Positions 58,342-64,000 of a stretch of 64,000 nt of DNA are shown here, piece by piece (position 1 is the first letter of the stretch; the number at the start of each line of letters is the position of its first letter). Below the pieces are notes generated by a model, which did not search any database, was not told the DNA's origin, and saw only the letters and a list, made by a program, of their open reading frames with translations. The position numbers and the translations under genes were made by a program. The stretch spans positions 186,001-250,000 of the forward strand of contig JAENRP010000001.1 in the NCBI GenBank assembly GCA_024741835.1, in the 5' to 3' direction. This DNA is from Diplocarpon mali. Its lineage: Eukaryota > Ascomycota > Leotiomycetes > Helotiales > Drepanopezizaceae.

Positions 58342-59054
58342 GCTGTGGTTTGTCGCCTTGCATATATATGTAGGTATATGTTTATGTATATTAGTACAGA
58401 TTGATCTGATCTGATTTGACAAGACGAGCGCTGAGCTGGTGGACGAGCGACGACCAGGTGGACGCGGCCGGTAACGAGGATGGATGGCTGGGTGGGGATG
58501 CCGCGGGGTATTACTGAAGGCTTGGTTGTATGTCACGTGAAAAATTATGCATAAGTCGATTTGGCTTGGTCCCGATGTTCTAGATTCCAAAGAACGGGTC
58601 TGGAGTGAGAGAAACGCTCATTTACAAGTAGACCTGAAGACGAGAGATGCCCGAAGTTTTGATTGAGTACCTATCCGCCCCAGCTGTTTCTTGGCATTTA
58701 AATCAGTATCGATATACCTACTTTCATAGTAGGATCAACAATAGGTACTTGAGATCCGGAGGTAGTAGACAGCAAACCAAATCAGTCCACGGTAGACCGT
58801 CGCATCGCTCTCATGTGATGACCGGAATCTACTAGATACCAACAGCTACATTCGGCTACTTCTAGGCGCTCTGTTATCAACAGCCCGCTTGGACTTTCAT
58901 GGTAGCGTGTCACGGAATTCATTGCTTCCCAGATATGACCAAGGTTCAAACGGCATGGTGCTAATAGACAGCTCCGCCAACTTCTCCCTTCTCGTGCACC
59001 CATCTGCCCCAGCCTTTCCAGCCGCCCACACACAAACTCTCCTCAAGCGATAAT
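58342..59054. other. Intergenic
   Basis: Promoter side of the C2H2 factor and 3' flank of the aminopeptidase. No gene is seen. Confidence 0.6.
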
Positions 59055-61344
59055 CTACTCAAATTCAACATCCACGCTCTCGAAATGATCGAAGAAGCCC
59101 TTGAAAAGCTTCACTCCAAGCCCAGGATCCTGTGCGCCCACCGTTGCACGAATGCTATGCATGCTCAACTGCGCAATACCCGCATCGATCGCTCTCACCC
59201 CCATCGTAGACGACAACATAGGTCCCACCGTCCCCCCGCTTCTCGAATCATTCCGGATCTGGAAGATTTGGAGCTTGTTGTCGCTCTTCTCAGCCACGCG
59301 AGTGAGAAGAGCAGTCGACACCGAATCAGTCGTCATGTGTCCATTGGAATCAGCGGCAATCGCCAGGCCGACATTCAGTCTAGGAGCATGGCCTTCGAGG
59401 TATGAGCCGAGGAAATTTGGATTCACGGCGTGTGTTACGTCTGCAGAGATTAAGAACGAGTTAGCGTAGGTTTGCGAGAGGATGTTGGCGCTTGATCCGT
59501 TCTCGGAGAAGGCCTCGGCGATGCGTTCGACCACGCCCGGGAGAAAATTGCTCTTGGCTCCTTGACGGAGCTGCGAGCCAATTTCCTCGTCGTCGAAAAC
59601 GCCGACCAGTTTGACAAGACCGTCAGCGTCGGATATAGGTGCTGATGCCGACGCAAGGAGACCTTCAATTGCCGCCCACGAACAAATCTTGTCATCGATA
59701 CGGCCACCAAAAATGAATTCTTTCTCTAGACCACCGGTTTGGGCGGCTTGAGTATCAAAGAGCTCGAGCTCCCAGTTGACAATTGAAGAGTAATCTTGAA
59801 TGCTGAGCTCCCCAGCAATAGCCCTGACAAGCTTTGGTGGTTGAGTGGCTGTGAAGGCACCCTCGCCGCCCAGTGTCTGGTTCTTGAAATCTTCGCTAGA
59901 AGCATCATCTGAGTTGTCGAGACCAATAATGGGAACGGCCTGGGTTTCGGCATTATTTTGCCCCAGCATGCCGACACCGAAGTGGGGTGCAAGCGTAGGG
60001 ATTCGCGCAACTAGACAGTCAGCAACGAAGTAATGGCAGTGAAATTTACTTACTGGGCCAGCCCAACTTCACCAACCTTGTGACAACCTTCCTGGTGCCA
60101 GGGTCCTTGACCAAGACCCTTCCTCCAATACCAAGGTCTCTGTCCCACCAAGTAGTGTTTAAACCTCCAGCATATGGAGCGACACCCAGTTGGAGATAGC
60201 CGGCCGATGTCTTCTTGTTGCTCACGGGCTTCAATCGAGCAGTCAATGCGTCAACGTGTCCAGCAACCATGGCCACTCCGCCCCCTGACTTGTAGCCACC
60301 GCCGACAGAGAATGCAATGAGGGAGCTGCCATTTCTCGAAACAAAATATTTTCCGCCTTGCTTCAGCTCCCCCGTCCAATTCCTGCGTTCCGATAGCTGG
60401 CGGTATTAGCGTGTCTACAGAAAGAGGACATTCAAACAAACCTTTTTAAACCCAGCCTTCTCCAATTTCTTCTCAAAGTAGTCGACGGCATGGAAAACAG
60501 TAGGGTTCTCGGTCAGGAAATCACAAAATGGTTGGGCGTATGCCTCGGGGCTCTTGAGTGTGCTTTCCTCCCGTTGTAGCCCGTTAGATAACAGGCATTT
60601 TCTCGACAATTGTCGGCTCTCATTGAAATTCTCGAATAGGCTCTTGAACTCAGGGTCTAGTCTCATCGTATCCTCGAAGGTTGGCTGGGCATCCGATGCA
60701 AGACGGAGATCTTCCCGGTTATCATTCGACATTTGGCGAAGCCTCTTGAGCTTCTCATCAGCTGTACGCTGGGCTCTGTGGATTACATCCCGCATTCCCT
60801 CGGTGCGACTCGATAACGAGTCGCGGACGGTGGAGTCAAAAGTTTTTCTACTGGAAGGAGCCGAAAACGGTTCTTTGATAGTCAGGGGGCCTGTCAGTCG
60901 TGAAGTCAGAAGAGGAGCTGGTTCAAGCACCGCGCTCTCTTCATACAACTTTGGGTCTGCTCGTCGGTGATCTGGCAGCAAGTAGTCCTCTCCCTGTGCT
61001 TGAAGCTTCGGCACACCAGCATTACTCGGTCCATCGGTCCTAATGTACTGCGTCGACTGCGTCGTCTTCTTCCCCTGAGCATCTACTTTTTCCTGTTGAT
61101 AAGGAATCCCCGCCCGTTGGGTCTCTTCTAATTGGGGCTGTAGCTTTCGCGCACCAGGTGTCCCACCCGCCATTGTACGATGAATTCTCTGGATCCGTTC
61201 CACTTCTTCCGCCTCCATCTTCGCCCGCGAAGGTGCCAGGAGTGCGTCGAGCTCTGCGATAGACAGCTTTGCCCGCTCGTTATCGGGGCGGAGGGAGAGG
61301 GTGGAAACGCTGCCGCGCAGGGGTTTGGCGCCGTTGCGAACCAT
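59055..61344 (-). CDS. M18 aspartyl aminopeptidase with long N-terminal extension
   Basis: A zinc aminopeptidase of the Ape1/DNPEP family, which removes N-terminal amino acids, often acidic, and in yeast reaches the vacuole by the Cvt/autophagy route. Exons 61344-60442, 60396-60054 and 60010-59055 are in phase and give 733 residues. The M18 part begins at about residue 265 (SPEAYAQPFCDFLTENPTVF) and carries GHVDALTARLKPVS, WWDRDLGIGGRV, FDDEEIGS (catalytic Glu pair), DVTHAVNPNF and SMHSIRA. The usual family length is about 460-515 residues. The first 260 residues are Lys/Arg/Glu/Gln-rich, mostly helical or disordered, with no motif I recognise (KLSIAELDALLAPSRAKMEA, EEVERIQRIHRTMAGGTPGA). Fusion, an unseen intron, or a vacuolar-targeting or assembly propeptide are possible. 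Confidence 0.88.
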
Positions 61345-63784
61345 TTTGATTACTCTGGGGAAAAAACCGAAGGCTGGATTCTTGCTAGGCAGTTATGTTA
61401 AGGTTTGGTGATTGAAGGTGGAAGACGCAGAAGTGTGAGATGGAGAAGTTCAAGATGCTATAGAGAAAGTACAAGCCAGGTCGGGTGAAGTTACGTAGGG
61501 CGGTGCTGGGAAGCCTTGGCATCTCTTAACGACCATATTCTCCATAACTCTGGACATAGAATCCTAATGTCTTTCTACCACACACAAGGTCCCTGTATCC
61601 AACCACTATATCTTGATGCTTGTTATCGACACCACATATCATTTCAACTAGTTCTTTTCTACACCACCTGGGATTTTGACTTCTGCTCTGCTACATACGT
61701 CGCTCATCCGAGTCATACCCACCTTCACCCAAATGCATACCTTCAGCAATCATCGTTTAGTCCTCTCCCGCATGCTCATATTCTGCCTTTGCATATCCAT
61801 ATATCCGTGCCGCTCAGACTGACTTTCATCGACCAACGGTTATTGCCACTCCCAAGAAAATAAATATCCTATCTCACAAAACTTGACACCTAACGTCACT
61901 GTGCTCCCTTACATAATGCTGATCATCCATGTTCTCTAGCTTCTCTCTATCACCCTTTTTTTCTTTGATTTCTGGCTCCGAGTCAGGTCGAGTCCCTCTG
62001 TTTTAGTATGGCTTCGATTTCAAGTCCTGCGATACCAGCGAGTAATCCTTTTGCGGAGCCTGGGAGATGTGTTTGCTTTTGCTTCTTGTATTGAATCTAC
62101 ATATCCTACGGCTCTTAATCTAGCATTCTTGAGACTTGTAGCATCTAGCTTGTCCTACGGTTCTAGAACTACTATTTATTAATCCCCGCCATCATCCTGC
62201 GTTTCTCGAATTCAAATGATTTTTCAAAACAGTCCGACACGCGCAAATCATCTTTCACATCTCCCCCTCGTATCATCTGTGCTGGATCAAATGCCCGGAC
62301 TTCCTCAAAGGTAACCCATCGCAACTGTCAGAGCAAGAGGAATGTATGGATCGAAAACTACACGATATAAGGCTTTAAACTTGGCAGGCATGAAAATGGC
62401 TAGCCCTTTCTATCTAAGCAGCTGTATCTACGGCATACGTCAAGGATTCAAGGTCCACTACAGCATATTCCCCCGCAAACAAGGAAGTAAATAAATTGGC
62501 CGTTGCTGCCACATCATCCTTGACTTAGGTCATGTATATATATGTATATATATGCATATATGTTTATATGTATATATGTATATATGTATATATGTATATG
62601 TATTTTCTATTTCGTGTATATAATACTGAATTGTCAGCCAGATTTCGGATTAATCACAAGCTGAGCTCAGAGATTTCATATTTGGAACACGAAATCAACC
62701 ACGATGTTTACTTTACGTGAATGCTTCTATGCGTTGAGAGAGAAGAGCGGGGACAGAGTTTTATCAATCCGACAACATGCTAATGATATTTAAGAAATCT
62801 ACTTTTTTCTGATTTCAGAAGCCTTTTCTTTTACTCTTCAAAATCTTCTTGACAAGTGGACATTTCAAGAGACGCCTGTGTTGTAACCAGTGCTAACAAA
62901 AAGGCTGCAGATGCTCCTGCTTATATTACTGAAGTCAAAATGACAATGAGACTCAAGTCCTGTAATATCGAGGATGATATCCTGGAAAGAGTACGACATA
63001 CAACAAGCCGTCGCTTCAAAAGTACCTATTATTAACTACAAGATCTTTACATCTTGAAGCTAGGAGAATTTGGCAGATAAAAAATCAACTAATGATAAAT
63101 TGTAGCAGAACCTTCGACGCTTAGAAAAGCGAAGAATTTTCTACCAGTGCATGTTTCAGATATTACGACATGCAGCAGATTATGGCCTAAAAGGCTTAAC
63201 TTTTTTTTCGTGAATCGCCCAACTTGCCGTTGAAATCACCACGCCTTGGTCAATATGCTTATCTGCAAGGATTCCAGTGAATCTGGACGTGAGATGCCCT
63301 AATCCATTACAGACAATTACCAGAATCCTATAGGCAAATCCTAACGACTGCTAAGGTGACCGATTTTCAAGGGAATATCTTCGAGAAACTGCGACTTGCA
63401 ACAGAAATTCGCTCATGTCAGATGATGAACTTCTACACAATTGCAAAACCAGACAGTTTCAGGCTACAGGGTCCAGAAGGAGGTCCTCATAATCTGACAT
63501 TGACAGATTCGTTTATTAATACAAAGAAAAGTCGTAGTAAGTCCCTTTCAGATTATACACTTTTATTGGCCATATCTTTCCCCGCTCCAAACTGATGGAG
63601 TTTCAACAACGGCATCTTTGGGAAATGCAGACGTGCAACAAATCTTGCCCTGCCTTAATCTGGCTAGCCCTTCGGGAGCGGGAGCTAAATAGGTGGGGCG
63701 AGATCTTAGAATCCAGGACCACTTGCTCCAGTCTTTATCTTGAAATAGCGATACTCATGAGCAAGGCGTCAAATTATTCCAGAG
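61345..63784. other. AT-rich gene-poor block
   Basis: No gene I can support. It contains a TATATATG microsatellite at about 62535-62601 and an AT-rich stretch (62760-63250). The frame at 63356-63595 has no motif and is probably chance. Confidence 0.55.
62535..62601. repeat. TATATATG-type microsatellite
   Basis: Tandem TA runs spaced by TG or GC (ATATATATG). It produces an artificial Tyr/Ile/Val/Cys frame. Confidence 0.85.
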
Positions 63785-64000
63785 ATGCCGCCTCGTCTAC
63801 CAACATCGTCCGACTTTCCCCCTTCCATAACTCTCTCCCTCATCCCCCCTCCCTCGGTGAAGCCTCCTCTTAATACGCTCATCCTCCTTCACGGCCTGGG
63901 TGACACCCAAGCCTCCTTCGCGCGCTTGGCCCAGCAACTCAACCTCCCAGAAACAGTTTGTATTTCATTACGCGGGCCCAACCCCATCCCCCCGCTTTTC
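63785..64000 (+). CDS. Alpha/beta hydrolase (phospholipase/carboxylesterase-like), partial
   Basis: The frame from ATG 63785 runs open for 72 codons to the window edge. It has a Pro/Ser-rich start, then LNTLILLHGLGDTQASFARL and TVCISLRGPNPIPPLF, the oxyanion-side HG block and the RxPxP strand end of the acyl-protein thioesterase / fungal carboxylesterase group. The catalytic Ser and the rest lie outside the window. The role is inferred from the family only. Confidence 0.8.
   Translation, partial: MPPRLPTSSDFPPSITLSLIPPPSVKPPLNTLILLHGLGDTQASFARLAQQLNLPETVCISLRGPNPIPPLF

Overview
The window is nuclear DNA of a filamentous ascomycete (Pezizomycotina). Genes carry several short introns of about 44-70 bases with GTAAG-type donors and CTAAC-type branch sites, and the proteins are typical of filamentous ascomycetes: a Mup1-type permease, a C2H2 plus fungal-specific transcription factor, a SET/MYND-like protein and a CCCH protein with an NYN-like domain. 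I cannot name the genus; a leotiomycete is a guess. AT-rich, gene-poor blocks with broken genes and a mutated repeat pair suggest past repeat-induced point mutation (RIP). A run of N at 9373-9546 is an assembly gap inside a gene.

Layout, left to right: 1-3686 gene-poor with microsatellites; glucosidase II alpha (-); an AT-rich block holding one copy of a dispersed repeat and a tiny intron-rich, Cys-rich secreted protein (+); nucleoside diphosphate kinase (+, gapped); a small mitochondrial membrane protein (-); SPO11 (-), divergent from an oxidosqualene cyclase (+); a 3.4 kb AT-rich block with the second repeat copy; a SET protein (+); an unknown secreted protein (-); SF3a60 (-), head to head with eIF4A-III/FAL1 (+); a CCCH zinc-finger protein (-); a 3 kb gene desert; a Mup1-like permease (-); a decayed MFS transporter (-); a WW-domain protein (-); an Mmc1-like mitochondrial protein (-); a small unknown protein (-), divergent from calcineurin A (+); a decayed second Mup1-like permease (-); a 4 kb gene-poor stretch; a possible unknown gene and a bZIP factor (+); a C2H2 / fungal-specific transcription factor (-); an M18 aspartyl aminopeptidase with a very long N-terminal extension (-); an AT-rich block; and the start of an alpha/beta hydrolase (+) cut by the window edge.

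Most genes are independent housekeeping genes: ER glycoprotein quality control, nucleotide metabolism, meiosis, sterol synthesis, splicing and exon-junction function, Ca2+ signalling, vacuolar proteolysis. Only a few look functionally linked by position: SF3a60 and eIF4A-III share a short divergent promoter, and the two Mup1-like loci lie in the same 16 kb, with a bZIP of the Cys-3/MetR/Gcn4 sort about 6 kb beyond the decayed copy. The most unusual items are the Cys-rich secreted micro-gene, the inverted pair of mutated repeats, two probable GC-AG introns and the extended aminopeptidase.

Exon boundaries were read by eye from splice signals, reading frame and family resemblance; they are predictions.
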